The notes under the pieces are model-generated. The model searched no databases, was not told the DNA's origin, and was given only the letters and a program-made list of their open reading frames with translations. Both the position numbers and the translations under genes were made by a program. A stretch of DNA of 58,088 bases from NCBI GenBank assembly GCA_021647365.1, contig JAKIUW010000022.1, forward strand, positions 1 to 58,088, read 5' to 3'. Origin of the DNA: Cocleimonas sp. (GTDB taxonomy: Bacteria; Pseudomonadota; Gammaproteobacteria; Thiotrichales; Thiotrichaceae). Of the stretch, positions 33,534 through 41,771 are shown piece after piece (position 1 is the first letter of the stretch; each line of letters starts with the position of its first letter).

Positions 33534-34433
33534 CTAACTATTAACTAAAATCCCTTTACGCAGTTGGAGCCATTCATGTTGGCGTTTATCTGACAGGCAT
33601 AGTTGTTCACACAAGCTTAGGAAATCATCTTCACTGCTTTCTCTAACCGTAAATTGTTTAATATCCACGTCTTCAATTTCACATTGAATACCTGTGAGCT
33701 TGCGTGACAGTAGAATCGTATCTTGGTGTTCTTCTATTAAATCTTGAATGCGTGCTGCACCTCGTATTTGCATTGTTGATATTTCAGGGATGGATGCAAA
33801 TAGGTTTTCAAGATTATCAAAGCGTCTTAACAATTTACCTGCAGTTGACATGCCTATGCCTGGCACACCAGGAATATTGTCTGACTTATCCCCTGCAATA
33901 GCGAGTTGATCGGCTATTTGTCGTGGCTTTGCTCTAAAACGTTTGGTGATTTTTTTGGTGTCAAAAGGCTCGCCTCGTTCATATTCCCACCAATGATCAT
34001 TTGCATGAATTAGCTGGGCAAGGTCTTTATCTGCTGTGATAATGTTATTGGCGATGCCATGCTCACGCAATGTTTTAGCCCATGTGCCGATGAGATCATC
34101 TGCTTCATAATGCAAGCTTGCGCCTTCGTGAATGCCGAGGGCACGTACAAATGCACGGCATAATTGAAACTGGTATTTAAGCGATTCAGGCGCAGGCGAG
34201 CGATTGGCTTTGTATTCTGGGTAGATTTCTTTACGGTGCGAGGTTTGCAGACTCTCATCAAATGCAAAGGCAATCAGCTCGGGCTTTTCATAAGATAGCA
34301 AACGGTACGCAAAGTCGATAAAGCCGAGCACCGCATTGATGGGCTTGCCATGAATATCAGTTAAATCGCTGGGCCGTGTATGCCACGCTTTAAAAACATA
34401 AATGCTTGAATCAATAAGCCATGCGGTTTTCAT
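33534..34433 (-). CDS. 5'-3' exonuclease / flap endonuclease-family protein
   Basis: A PIN-like nuclease resembling the 5' nuclease domain of DNA polymerase I as a stand-alone protein. Acidic metal ligands are seen in AWLIDSSIY, FAFDESLQTSHRKEIYPEYKANR, EADDLIGTWA and ITADKDLAQL. The helix-3-turn-helix motif DKSDNIPGVPGIGMSTAGKLL is near residue 185. The ATG at 34433 has GGA six bases upstream. At 300 residues it is longer than E. coli Xni. It lies 10 bases after nnrS on the same strand. Confidence 0.85.
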   Translation of the reverse strand: MKTAWLIDSSIYVFKAWHTRPSDLTDIHGKPINAVLGFIDFAYRLLSYEKPELIAFAFDESLQTSHRKEIYPEYKANRSPAPESLKYQFQLCRAFVRALGIHEGASLHYEADDLIGTWAKTLREHGIANNIITADKDLAQLIHANDHWWEYERGEPFDTKKITKRFRAKPRQIADQLAIAGDKSDNIPGVPGIGMSTAGKLLRRFDNLENLFASIPEISTMQIRGAARIQDLIEEHQDTILLSRKLTGIQCEIEDVDIKQFTVRESSEDDFLSLCEQLCLSDKRQHEWLQLRKGILVNS

Positions 34434-34443
34434 GTTTCCGTTT

Positions 34444-35637
34444 TTATCCCGGTCGTCCATCTACGCGGGATTTAATCAGCATGGGCGCGTAAACAGCAAA
34501 GAATATTAAGAAAGCGATAATCCATAAGGCTTGGGATAAACCAATCAAGTGAACATAAAACTGGCTTAAGAATAAGGGCAAAATAACACGAACTATTGCC
34601 CCTGCAAAAAGCAGAGCAAATATGGCGTTCAATATTTTTGGTGGCTCAAACACATTATTGCCTGTATGGCCCAGCGAAACGCGAGCCATCATTCCAGCTG
34701 TAATCATACCAATTCCTCCATAGGCAAACGCATGAAGCGCTAAGAAAGGTGAAATACTTATAAAGGCTGCGGCAAACTTTAAAATAAAGCCAATAACAAC
34801 CCATGTATAACCAACAAGCAATACCCAGAGCAGTGATTTTTGCCAAATGGCTTTGTGATACCAGCCATAAATCCGAGCGCCGTGTAGCACCACTAATGCC
34901 AGTGCCAATGCAGCAACGAGGTATTTGTTTGGATAAAGTACATCAGCCACAGAGAATGCCAAAAATAGCCATAAACTACTCACATCAACCCAGTGATAGT
35001 TTTTAGCTTCAAAAGGACAACCCAAACCCTTTTCAATAAAGAAAGGAATCACTCGTCGACCCATATTAAAAATAACTGCAAGGATGGTGTAAAAGCCCAT
35101 GTATAAGCCGTAGTGAACACCATTATCAAGATAGCCCAACAAACCTAAGTAAAAAATTACGTTAGCAATAAAGAGAATAAGTAGTTTTCCGCTAAAGGCT
35201 AAGTTTTTCCACTGCTTAACTTTAAAAACAGGCATTGAAAATGCCACAGTAACAACGAGTATATAAAGGCTATCAATTACGGCTAAAGCAGGCAATGCCC
35301 AAGGTGCAGGCACAAATGCTAAAACTCGCGCAAATAGCCACAGTAAAAATAGCCCAAGCAACGGCTTGCCGTTAATGGTTTGAATGCCCGTCCAGTTTTT
35401 AACGGCGGTTAATAAAAAGCCCGTGACGGTTGCTGTCGCAAAGCCAAAAATCATCTCATGAGCATGCCAGCTAATAATGGGGTAGCTGCTTGGTAAAAGC
35501 CCTTTGCCAAAAGTATACATGGCTAACCACAGCGTGATTGAGACCAGTCCAAAAGATAATGCTGCAAAGAAAAAGGGTCGAAAGCCAAGGTGAAGAAAGG
35601 CGGTTTTAGCGGTGTGTTTTGTTTCTATATTTAACAT
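34444..35637 (-). CDS. nnrS: NnrS-family haem-copper membrane protein
   Basis: An inner-membrane protein with about 12 hydrophobic segments, linked in other bacteria to nitric oxide tolerance and denitrification. Signature stretches are FLHLGFRPFFFAALSFGL, ISWHAHEMIFGFATATVTGFLLTAVKNWTG and LHAFAYGGIGMITAGMMARVSLGHTGN, with the conserved histidines. The ATG at 35637 (MLNIETKH) suits the family N-terminus. An Fnr/Dnr-type box lies 35-48 bases upstream. No nitrite, nitric oxide or nitrous oxide reductase gene is in the window. Confidence 0.88.
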   Translation of the reverse strand: MLNIETKHTAKTAFLHLGFRPFFFAALSFGLVSITLWLAMYTFGKGLLPSSYPIISWHAHEMIFGFATATVTGFLLTAVKNWTGIQTINGKPLLGLFLLWLFARVLAFVPAPWALPALAVIDSLYILVVTVAFSMPVFKVKQWKNLAFSGKLLILFIANVIFYLGLLGYLDNGVHYGLYMGFYTILAVIFNMGRRVIPFFIEKGLGCPFEAKNYHWVDVSSLWLFLAFSVADVLYPNKYLVAALALALVVLHGARIYGWYHKAIWQKSLLWVLLVGYTWVVIGFILKFAAAFISISPFLALHAFAYGGIGMITAGMMARVSLGHTGNNVFEPPKILNAIFALLFAGAIVRVILPLFLSQFYVHLIGLSQALWIIAFLIFFAVYAPMLIKSRVDGRPG

Positions 35638-35671
35638 GCGGGTATTTTTGATCAGAGGCTTACGAATGTAA

Positions 35672-35685
35672 ATGATTATAATCAA
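35672..35685 (-). promoter_or_regulatory. Fnr/Dnr box upstream of nnrS
   Basis: Minus-strand TTGAT-TATA-ATCAT matches TTGAT-N4-ATCAA at nine of ten positions. nnrS genes are typical targets of NO- or oxygen-sensing Crp/Fnr regulators. The regulator at 42658-43362 has an Fnr-type recognition helix. Confidence 0.65.
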
Positions 35686-35770
35686 GTGAAAAATGTCCGT
35701 TAATCTTTAAAGCATGGTTGTTCATAGTGATTTGCTTAGTTTTTAACCATATTGAAAATATAATAATGTG

Positions 35771-36841
35771 ATGAATAAAAATAATACACGTTTTTATGAA
35801 ATAGACTTCCTGCGTTTTGTTGCGGCCGTTGCGGTTGTGCTGTTCCATTATATGTTTCGTGGCTTTGCACAGGGCGGGTATAACCCTATTTCGTATGCAC
35901 CTTTTGATCAATACGCTCAATATGGTTACTTGGGTGTGCATCTATTCTTTATGATCAGTGGTTTTGTGATTCTTTTAACTGCAATGAAGCGTGATGTTAT
36001 TCAATTTGTTATTTCACGTATTGTACGGCTATATCCTGCATTTTGGGCGGGCGTGACATTTACTGCATTGATGATTGTGTTCTTTGGTGGTGAGCTGTTT
36101 ACAGTCTCTTTCCCTCAATATTTATCTAATCTAAGCATGATTGATGGTTTCTTAGGTGTTGAACCTATTGATGGTGTTTACTGGACTTTATTGGTTGAAA
36201 TAAAATTCTACGCACTAATTTTTGTGCTTCTTTTATTAAAAAGAATTGAGAATATTGATTGGTTTCTTGCGGCTTGGCTGGTGATGCAAATGATTGATAT
36301 TGTGATGCCACTACCAAAAATTGTGCAGTTTTTATTATTTCCTGAATGGGCACCTTATTTTATCAGTGGTGCTTTATTCTACCTTTTGAAGCTAAAAGGC
36401 ATGAAGATACAATACTTGGGGCTACTCACTATTTCATTTGGGCTCGCGCTCTATAAAGTAAAAAATGAAGTAATCACATTAAGTGAATATTACAGTACTG
36501 CATTTAATCCTATTATTCCGATGGCTGTGGTGAGTTTCTTCTTTTTGATTTTCAGCCTCATTCTTGCCAATAAGCTTACCTTCTTCAGGTCGACATGGGT
36601 GCTGAAAATTGGCGCATTAACCTATCCCTTATACTTAGTTCATCAAAACGTAGGCTTTATGTTGTTTAACCTTTTTGAGGGCACGGTTAACAAATATATA
36701 CTATTAGTCGCAGTTATTGCATTTGCGCTTTTGGTTGCGTGGTTAATCCATCGTTTAGTAGAAAAAAATCTTAGCTTAGCGTTGAAAAGTGGATTAAACC
36801 AATTAGAGTATAAGGCTAAAGCCTTGTTAAGCTGGCGTTAA
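35771..36841 (+). CDS. Acyltransferase 3 family membrane protein
   Basis: An inner-membrane O-acyltransferase (OafA/YrhL type) of about ten helices that would acylate a surface glycan or lipid. The N-terminal motif YEIDFLRFVAAVAVVLFHY carries the usual R and H, followed by HLFFMISGFVILLTA and SRIVRLYPAFWAG. It lacks the C-terminal SGNH domain. A GTG one codon upstream is an alternative start. The substrate is unknown; it may modify the polysaccharide exported by the KpsMTE-like system, which is speculation. Confidence 0.85.
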   Translation: MNKNNTRFYEIDFLRFVAAVAVVLFHYMFRGFAQGGYNPISYAPFDQYAQYGYLGVHLFFMISGFVILLTAMKRDVIQFVISRIVRLYPAFWAGVTFTALMIVFFGGELFTVSFPQYLSNLSMIDGFLGVEPIDGVYWTLLVEIKFYALIFVLLLLKRIENIDWFLAAWLVMQMIDIVMPLPKIVQFLLFPEWAPYFISGALFYLLKLKGMKIQYLGLLTISFGLALYKVKNEVITLSEYYSTAFNPIIPMAVVSFFFLIFSLILANKLTFFRSTWVLKIGALTYPLYLVHQNVGFMLFNLFEGTVNKYILLVAVIAFALLVAWLIHRLVEKNLSLALKSGLNQLEYKAKALLSWR

Positions 36842-36985
36842 ATCAAGGGTTTATAAGGTTTCTTCATCGTATAAATAGCTCCGCTAGTCTGGGCTTTGTT
36901 AGCATTTGTACTTATATGGGCTATAGTGAACCTAGCTGAATATAAATAAAAAAATAATAATAAAAAATAAAAAAAGGCAAACCCC

Positions 36986-37591
36986 ATGAAAAAAGCATTA
37001 CCTATAGTAGTACTTTTTACAGCAGCAGTTTTAACAACGATGTTTCTAAATGGTTGTGGAGAAAAAGCGGTTGCGGTAGAGACTCCTACACAAAAACACT
37101 TATCAAGCTTCCTATCACTACATAATCAATTTTGTGAAAAGAAATACACATCTTCTGATTCTTTGAAAGTTGAACTAGCGCAAGCTCCTACACTTAATCT
37201 AGCTAAAGACTTTGATGGTGTTTATGAAGTATTAATCTCAAACGTAAGTTTTGCTGTATCGCCAGAAGATGATGGCTGTACAACAGATGTGATGCTACAA
37301 GTTGATGGCAAGCAATTATTTACTTTCGAAGATATTAACAAAGCGTTGCTTGCAAGTGGTTATATTGAAACTGGCGAGCCTGTTTCTCTTAAAGATACGG
37401 GTATTGATCAATCTGAATTAACCATTATTGAAAAGAAGTATATTTCTCCTACAGGCGAAGTGACTACATTAGATTTTCCATTAGAAAAAATGGATAAATA
37501 CTACATGACACTCTTCACTGAGAAATTTACAGAAGCAAAGCAAGAAAGCAAAGAGCAAGTGATTAAATCATTGAGAATGGCTTCACTTTAA
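36986..37591 (+). CDS. Predicted lipoprotein of unknown function
   Basis: A lipoprotein signal with a cysteine near residue 24 (MFLNGCGEK). The mature part of about 177 residues has two further Cys (one in NQFCEKK and one in DDGCTTD) and no recognised domain. An AAGG ribosome-binding sequence follows a long A-rich tract. Convergent with the TtcA-like gene; its terminator lies in that gene's last codons. Confidence 0.65.
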   Translation: MKKALPIVVLFTAAVLTTMFLNGCGEKAVAVETPTQKHLSSFLSLHNQFCEKKYTSSDSLKVELAQAPTLNLAKDFDGVYEVLISNVSFAVSPEDDGCTTDVMLQVDGKQLFTFEDINKALLASGYIETGEPVSLKDTGIDQSELTIIEKKYISPTGEVTTLDFPLEKMDKYYMTLFTEKFTEAKQESKEQVIKSLRMASL

Positions 37592-37606
37592 TTGCTTGAT
37601 ACCACC

Positions 37607-37629
37607 CATGTAAAAGTGGGGGGGTGTGC
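37607..37629. repeat. Dispersed palindromic repeat, copy 12 (single arm)
   Basis: CATGTAAAAGTG, G7 tract, TGTGC with the G-rich strand on plus. It is squeezed between the lipoprotein stop and its terminator. Confidence 0.9.
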
Positions 37630-37641
37630 ATTTGAAACTAT

Positions 37642-38376
37642 CTAAGGGTTGCTTTTTGGCAACCCTTTTTTTATGAGTGGCTTCATGGTTGATAACAAAC
37701 TTCCAAATAAAGCTTGGTTATATTTCTCTTCACCTGCGAGTAGCCGTTTCATGTGTTCGCGCTGAGTGGGCTTTGAGAAGCAAGCAGGACAGTTTTCTGC
37801 AATCACAGGCAAGTCATTATCCTGAGCAAAGCGAGTCAACATCTTTTCACGTACATAAACAAAAGGACGGATAACACGCAAGTCACCCTTATCGTTGGTG
37901 TAATGCGCCTTCATGGTTTTTAATTTTCCGCCATGAAATGCCGACATCATAAAGCTTTCCGCCAAATCATCTAAGTGTTGTCCTAAAACAAGCACGTTAC
38001 AACCATGCTCTCTGGCTGTGGTGTACATAATCCCACGTTTTATTCGAGAGCAAAATGAGCAGTAAGAATCACCCTCCATATGCTTGTCCGCCATCTCTAA
38101 AATAGCTTCTTTTACGTAGAAATATTCTACGTTAATTGATTTTAAATAGGGGATGAGAGGAGACGGATCAAAATCTTCTGATTGAGGGTCAACCGTCATA
38201 GCAGCCAATTCAAATTTTATAGGCGCATGGCGCTGAAAATGTAATAGCACATGTAATAAGCTTAACGAATCTTTCCCTCCTGACAGCCCAAGCAACAACC
38301 TATCGCCTTCTCGGATCATTAAATAATCACTAATGGCCTTGCCTGTAAGGTGTCGGAGTTTTTTTGGGATTTTCAT
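37642..38376 (-). CDS. TtcA-family PP-loop ATPase (tRNA thiolation type)
   Basis: An ATP-pyrophosphatase of the TtcA/TtuA group that activates a tRNA base for sulfur insertion. The PP-loop is LLGLSGGKDSLSLLH at about 28-42. CSFCSRIKRGIMY and ENCPACF provide Cys pairs suited to an iron-sulfur cluster. At 244 residues it is shorter than E. coli TtcA (311), so it may be a paralogue with another tRNA target. It lies 7 bases downstream of the DUF815 ATPase gene on the same strand. Confidence 0.82.
   Translation of the reverse strand: MKIPKKLRHLTGKAISDYLMIREGDRLLLGLSGGKDSLSLLHVLLHFQRHAPIKFELAAMTVDPQSEDFDPSPLIPYLKSINVEYFYVKEAILEMADKHMEGDSYCSFCSRIKRGIMYTTAREHGCNVLVLGQHLDDLAESFMMSAFHGGKLKTMKAHYTNDKGDLRVIRPFVYVREKMLTRFAQDNDLPVIAENCPACFSKPTQREHMKRLLAGEEKYNQALFGSLLSTMKPLIKKGLPKSNP
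37644..37672 (+). terminator. Terminator of the lipoprotein gene, overlapping the convergent gene end
   Basis: AAGGGTTGC-T5-G-GCAACCC with T7. The stem also encodes the last residues (LPKSNP) of the convergent TtcA-like protein. Confidence 0.85.
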
Positions 38377-38383
38377 GTGCTAC

Positions 38384-39097
38384 TTATTTGTTGGTGTGAA
38401 TAGTAGAATTATAAAGCACGTGGAATTCTTTTATATCATCAATCTTCGTTTCGTCAAATAACATATCAACAATTGCAAAATACTGATCTTGGGTGATTGG
38501 ATAGAATGACAGTGCTAAACCAAAACGATCAGACAACGACATTTTTTCTTCTGTGGTATCGCTGTGATGAATTTCTCCGTTCACCACTTCTGCTTGTTTA
38601 TTATCTTTCATCTGCTCAGGGATAAGATGGCGACGGTTTGAAGTTGCAACAATTAGTACATTTTCAGGAGGCTTTTCTATTGAACCTTGCAAGGTGCTTT
38701 TTAATTCTTTGTAGCTTGTTTCACCTTCTTCAAACGAAAGATCATCACAAAAGATCACAAAGCGATAATTTAGTTTTCGGATTTCATCGGTAATATCAAT
38801 GAGCCATCGTAGCTCATTTTTTGGGATTTCGATAACACGAAGCCCTTGTTGGTGATATTTATTCAACGCTGCCTTTACAAGAGATGATTTACCTGTGCCA
38901 CGAGCGCCCCAAAGTAAAACATGATTATTGGGTTTTCCTGCAATGAAGTTTTCCATGTTTTTGTTGAAAGCCTGTTTTTGTCGGTCGATACCGAGCAGAC
39001 GATCCATTTCCATGAGATCAACATCTTCAACCGCTTTTAGACTTTCCTGTCTAGTTCGCCATGTGGCGGCAATGGTTTTTGTCCAATCTATGTTCAT
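38384..39097 (-). CDS. DUF815 AAA-type ATPase, apparently short at the C-terminus
   Basis: A cytoplasmic ATPase of unknown role. Walker A is LLWGARGTGKSSLVKA near residue 62, Walker B is RFVIFCDDLSFEEGE, and sensor-type TSNRRHLIPE is followed by SLSDRFGL. Family members I know continue past this point with a helical segment containing an RSGR-like motif. Here the protein ends at residue 237 with no matching continuation in other frames. It may still be active. Divergent from the glutamine synthetase gene. Confidence 0.8.
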   Translation of the reverse strand: MNIDWTKTIAATWRTRQESLKAVEDVDLMEMDRLLGIDRQKQAFNKNMENFIAGKPNNHVLLWGARGTGKSSLVKAALNKYHQQGLRVIEIPKNELRWLIDITDEIRKLNYRFVIFCDDLSFEEGETSYKELKSTLQGSIEKPPENVLIVATSNRRHLIPEQMKDNKQAEVVNGEIHHSDTTEEKMSLSDRFGLALSFYPITQDQYFAIVDMLFDETKIDDIKEFHVLYNSTIHTNK

Positions 39098-39110
39098 ATA
39101 ATCTCATTTG

Positions 39111-39127
39111 CGCACTCTTATGGTGCA
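39111..39127 (+). promoter_or_regulatory. NtrC-type enhancer site 1
   Basis: CGCACT-CTTAT-GGTGCA matches TGCACY-N5-RGTGCA at 11 of 12 positions. It lies about 150 bases upstream of the sigma-54 promoter. Confidence 0.6.
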
Positions 39128-39141
39128 TATCTATTATTTTG

Positions 39142-39158
39142 TGCGCCAACATGGGGCT
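39142..39158 (+). promoter_or_regulatory. NtrC-type enhancer site 2
   Basis: TGCGCC-AACAT-GGGGCT, weaker than site 1. The dyad centres are 31 bases apart, three helical turns, as expected for cooperative NtrC binding. Confidence 0.45.
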
Positions 39159-39261
39159 TAAAAGCAGTGTGCTTTATAGTAATTGAGCTGTAATCTCGAT
39201 AATACCCTTAATTTATAGGTGTTTGGGGAAGAAAAAAATTAATCCATCCTGTATGATGCTC

Positions 39262-39277
39262 TGGCACATTTTTTGCT
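39262..39277 (+). promoter_or_regulatory. Sigma-54 promoter of the glutamine synthetase gene
   Basis: TGGCAC-N5-TTGCT matches the -24/-12 consensus fully, 90 bases before the start codon. Two NtrC-like dyads upstream suggest nitrogen control. Confidence 0.8.
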
Positions 39278-39367
39278 AATACAACTAATATAAGCAAAGA
39301 GTCCTAACCCCCATCTTGCGACTCTTTCTATCACATCAAATATTTTACGTTTATAAGGAGTTACAAA

Positions 39368-41548
39368 ATGAGTGGAAGTGAATCCCGCGCACAAGCAGTT
39401 TTTCAAATAACCAATGCTGAAAACACGCCCGTAAAAAAGCCTAAGTCTCTAGAGAAGATTTGGGCAACAGATGTTTTCACATTGACCAAAATGGAAGAGT
39501 CTTTATCTAAGAAAGCTTACAAAGCGATGAAGAAAACCATTGATACAGGCGAAGCTTTAGATGTGAATACAGCCGATGTTGTAGCTGCTGCAATGAAAGA
39601 TTGGGCAATGTCTAAAGGTGCTAATTACTTCTCACACATTTTCTACCCAATGACAGGTGCTTCTGCTGAGAAGCATGATGGCTTTATTATTTCTGATTCA
39701 ACGGGTAAAGCGATTACAGAATTTACAGGCAGTCTGCTTATTAAAGGCGAGCCAGATGGTTCATCATTTCCTAACGGAAGTATTCGTGTAACAAACGCGG
39801 CGCGTGGCTATACAGCATGGGATCCAACCAGCCCTGCGTACATCATGCACACGGATAACGGCGCAACACTTTGTATTCCATGTATCTTTATCTCATGGTC
39901 AGGTGAAGCACTTGATATGAAAGTGCCACTGTTACGCTCAAATTCTGCGATGGATGAGGCGGCACAAAAAGTTCTTAGATTGATGGGTGAGAGAAAAATA
40001 ACAACGCTTAATTCAAGTTGTGGCGCAGAGCAAGAATACTTCTTAGTTGATTCAAATTTTTATAACTTACGTCCTGACTTAGTATTAGCAGGTCGTACCT
40101 TGTTTGGTGCATCTGCGGCTAAAGGTCAAGAATTTGATGATCACTACTTTGGCGCTATTCCTCCGCGTGTTCAAAGCTTTATGCAAGATACAGAAGAGCA
40201 GTTATACAAGCTCGGCATTCCTGCTAAAACACGTCACAACGAAGTTGCACCGGGTCAATTTGAGATAGCACCTTATTACGAAGCAGCAAACGTAGCGGCA
40301 GATCACCAGCAGCTATTAATGACTGTTTTCAAAAATACAGCTAAGAAACACGGCTTTGTTTGTTTGATGCACGAAAAGCCATTTGCTGGCATTAACGGTT
40401 CTGGCAAGCACGTAAACTGGTCGGTAGGTAACTCAACGCAAGGTAACTTGCTAGACCCTGGTAAGACCCCACACGACAATCTTAACTTCTTAGTATTTTG
40501 TGCGGCGGTTATTCGTGGTGTACATCTTCATGGCCCACTACTGCGTGCGGTTATCGCATCAGCAGGTAACGATCATCGCTTAGGTGCTAACGAAGCGCCA
40601 CCAGCGATTCTTTCTGTATATCTTGGTTCACAAATTGAAGGCGTATTTGATCAAATTGCACAAGGTAAATTAGATGGCTGTGATGAAGGTGGTATTATGG
40701 ATATGGGTCTTTCACAGATTCTTCCATTCGCTAAAGATCCTGGCGATCGTAACCGTACTTCTCCATTCGCATTCACAGGCAATCGTTTTGAATTTCGCGC
40801 AGTAGGTTCTGATCAATCAGTCGCAGGTCCATTAATTGCGATGAACACGATGCTTGCAGATTCATTAAACTGGATTGCAGCTGAGCTTGAATCAACAATT
40901 GATGGCAAGAGCAATGCAGCGATTCGTGAAGGCACAATCAAAGTACTAAAGAAATTGATGAAAGAGCATGGCGCGGCAGTGTTTGGTGGCGACGGTTACT
41001 CATCAGAGTGGCACGAAATGGCAGTTAAAGAGCGTGGTTTGAAAAATTTGCCAACAACGGCAGATGCGCTTCCTTACCTTAAAGATGATGTAACAAAAGC
41101 ATTGTTTGAAGCAACAGGTGTGCTTTCCGAAACAGAGCTTGCCAGTCGTTTTGAAGTTCATTCAGAAATTTACATTAATAGAATTGCCCTTGAAGCAAAT
41201 CTAGTACAGAGCATGGCAAAAACATCCATCTACCCAGCAGCCACACGTTACTTGTCTGATCTTGCATTAACAGCAGCATCGGCAAATGAAATGGGTGTTG
41301 ATTTTGATAACGGAACAGCAAAAACTGTTGCCAACAATATCAACGGTATGATGAAAGCCGTTAGCAAGCTTGAAAAAGCAGCGGCTAAAGATGGCTTTAA
41401 GTCAGAAGAAGAACATATGCAATTCTGTGCTAACGATATTTGTGGATTGATGGAAGATGTTCGCGGATACGCTGATGCACTTGAAGCGGATGTGGCTGAT
41501 GATATGTGGCCATTGCCGACATATCACGAAATGCTTTTCATAAAATAG
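39368..41548 (+). CDS. glnN: Glutamine synthetase type III (GlnN)
   Basis: Makes glutamine from glutamate, ammonia and ATP. The length of 726 and motifs FSHIFYPMTGASAEKHDGFI, SCGAEQEYFLVD, RHNEVAPGQFEIAPYYEAANVAADHQQLL and INGSGKHVNWSVG mark the GSIII family rather than GlnA (about 470 residues). The Tyr-adenylylation site of GSI is not present. A strong AAGGAG precedes the ATG. A sigma-54 promoter with NtrC-like sites lies upstream, and a structured RNA element and terminator lie downstream. Confidence 0.96.
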   Translation: MSGSESRAQAVFQITNAENTPVKKPKSLEKIWATDVFTLTKMEESLSKKAYKAMKKTIDTGEALDVNTADVVAAAMKDWAMSKGANYFSHIFYPMTGASAEKHDGFIISDSTGKAITEFTGSLLIKGEPDGSSFPNGSIRVTNAARGYTAWDPTSPAYIMHTDNGATLCIPCIFISWSGEALDMKVPLLRSNSAMDEAAQKVLRLMGERKITTLNSSCGAEQEYFLVDSNFYNLRPDLVLAGRTLFGASAAKGQEFDDHYFGAIPPRVQSFMQDTEEQLYKLGIPAKTRHNEVAPGQFEIAPYYEAANVAADHQQLLMTVFKNTAKKHGFVCLMHEKPFAGINGSGKHVNWSVGNSTQGNLLDPGKTPHDNLNFLVFCAAVIRGVHLHGPLLRAVIASAGNDHRLGANEAPPAILSVYLGSQIEGVFDQIAQGKLDGCDEGGIMDMGLSQILPFAKDPGDRNRTSPFAFTGNRFEFRAVGSDQSVAGPLIAMNTMLADSLNWIAAELESTIDGKSNAAIREGTIKVLKKLMKEHGAAVFGGDGYSSEWHEMAVKERGLKNLPTTADALPYLKDDVTKALFEATGVLSETELASRFEVHSEIYINRIALEANLVQSMAKTSIYPAATRYLSDLALTAASANEMGVDFDNGTAKTVANNINGMMKAVSKLEKAAAKDGFKSEEEHMQFCANDICGLMEDVRGYADALEADVADDMWPLPTYHEMLFIK

Positions 41549-41661
41549 TAACTCAGCTCACCTCTAGGATTCGCGATTTCTTCGTTGGGGAAAGATCACT
41601 TGCAGTAGCAAGTTCACTTTCCCCGCCTTGAACTCACAAACCCTAGAGGCAACCTGAGTTA
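41549..41661 (+). ncRNA. 6S-like rod-shaped RNA element (candidate)
   Basis: Starting at the first base after the glnN stop, the sequence folds into a near-symmetric rod. TAACTCAG pairs with CTGAGTTA (41549-41556/41654-41661), then CCTCTAGG with CCTAGAGG (41561-41568/41642-41649). An 18/17-base central bubble follows. Beyond it GGGGAAAG pairs with CTTTCCCC, and CTTGC-AGTA-GCAAG caps the rod. All stems are perfect. A closing stem, central bubble and terminal stem is the layout of 6S RNA, but at about 113 bases this is shorter than known examples. It could instead be a structured 3' UTR. Confidence 0.5.
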
Positions 41662-41677
41662 TTAATATTTAGCTTGT

Positions 41678-41704
41678 AAAAAGACCGCTTCGGCGGTCTT
41701 TTTT
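41678..41704 (+). terminator. Intrinsic terminator after glnN and the structured RNA
   Basis: GACCGC-TTCG-GCGGTC with A5 before and T6 after: a stable UUCG-capped stem. Confidence 0.92.
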
Positions 41705-41723
41705 GTGTCCACTATAAATATAT

Positions 41724-41753
41724 GAAGCACACCCCCCCACTTTACATGATGTT
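41724..41753. repeat. Dispersed palindromic repeat, copy 13 (single arm, one T deleted)
   Basis: GAAGCACAC, C7 tract, ACTTTACATGATGTT. One T of the T4 run is missing. It lies between the convergent glnN and persulfide dioxygenase genes. Confidence 0.88.
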
Positions 41754-41771
41754 TCTACTTCTTAATAAAAA

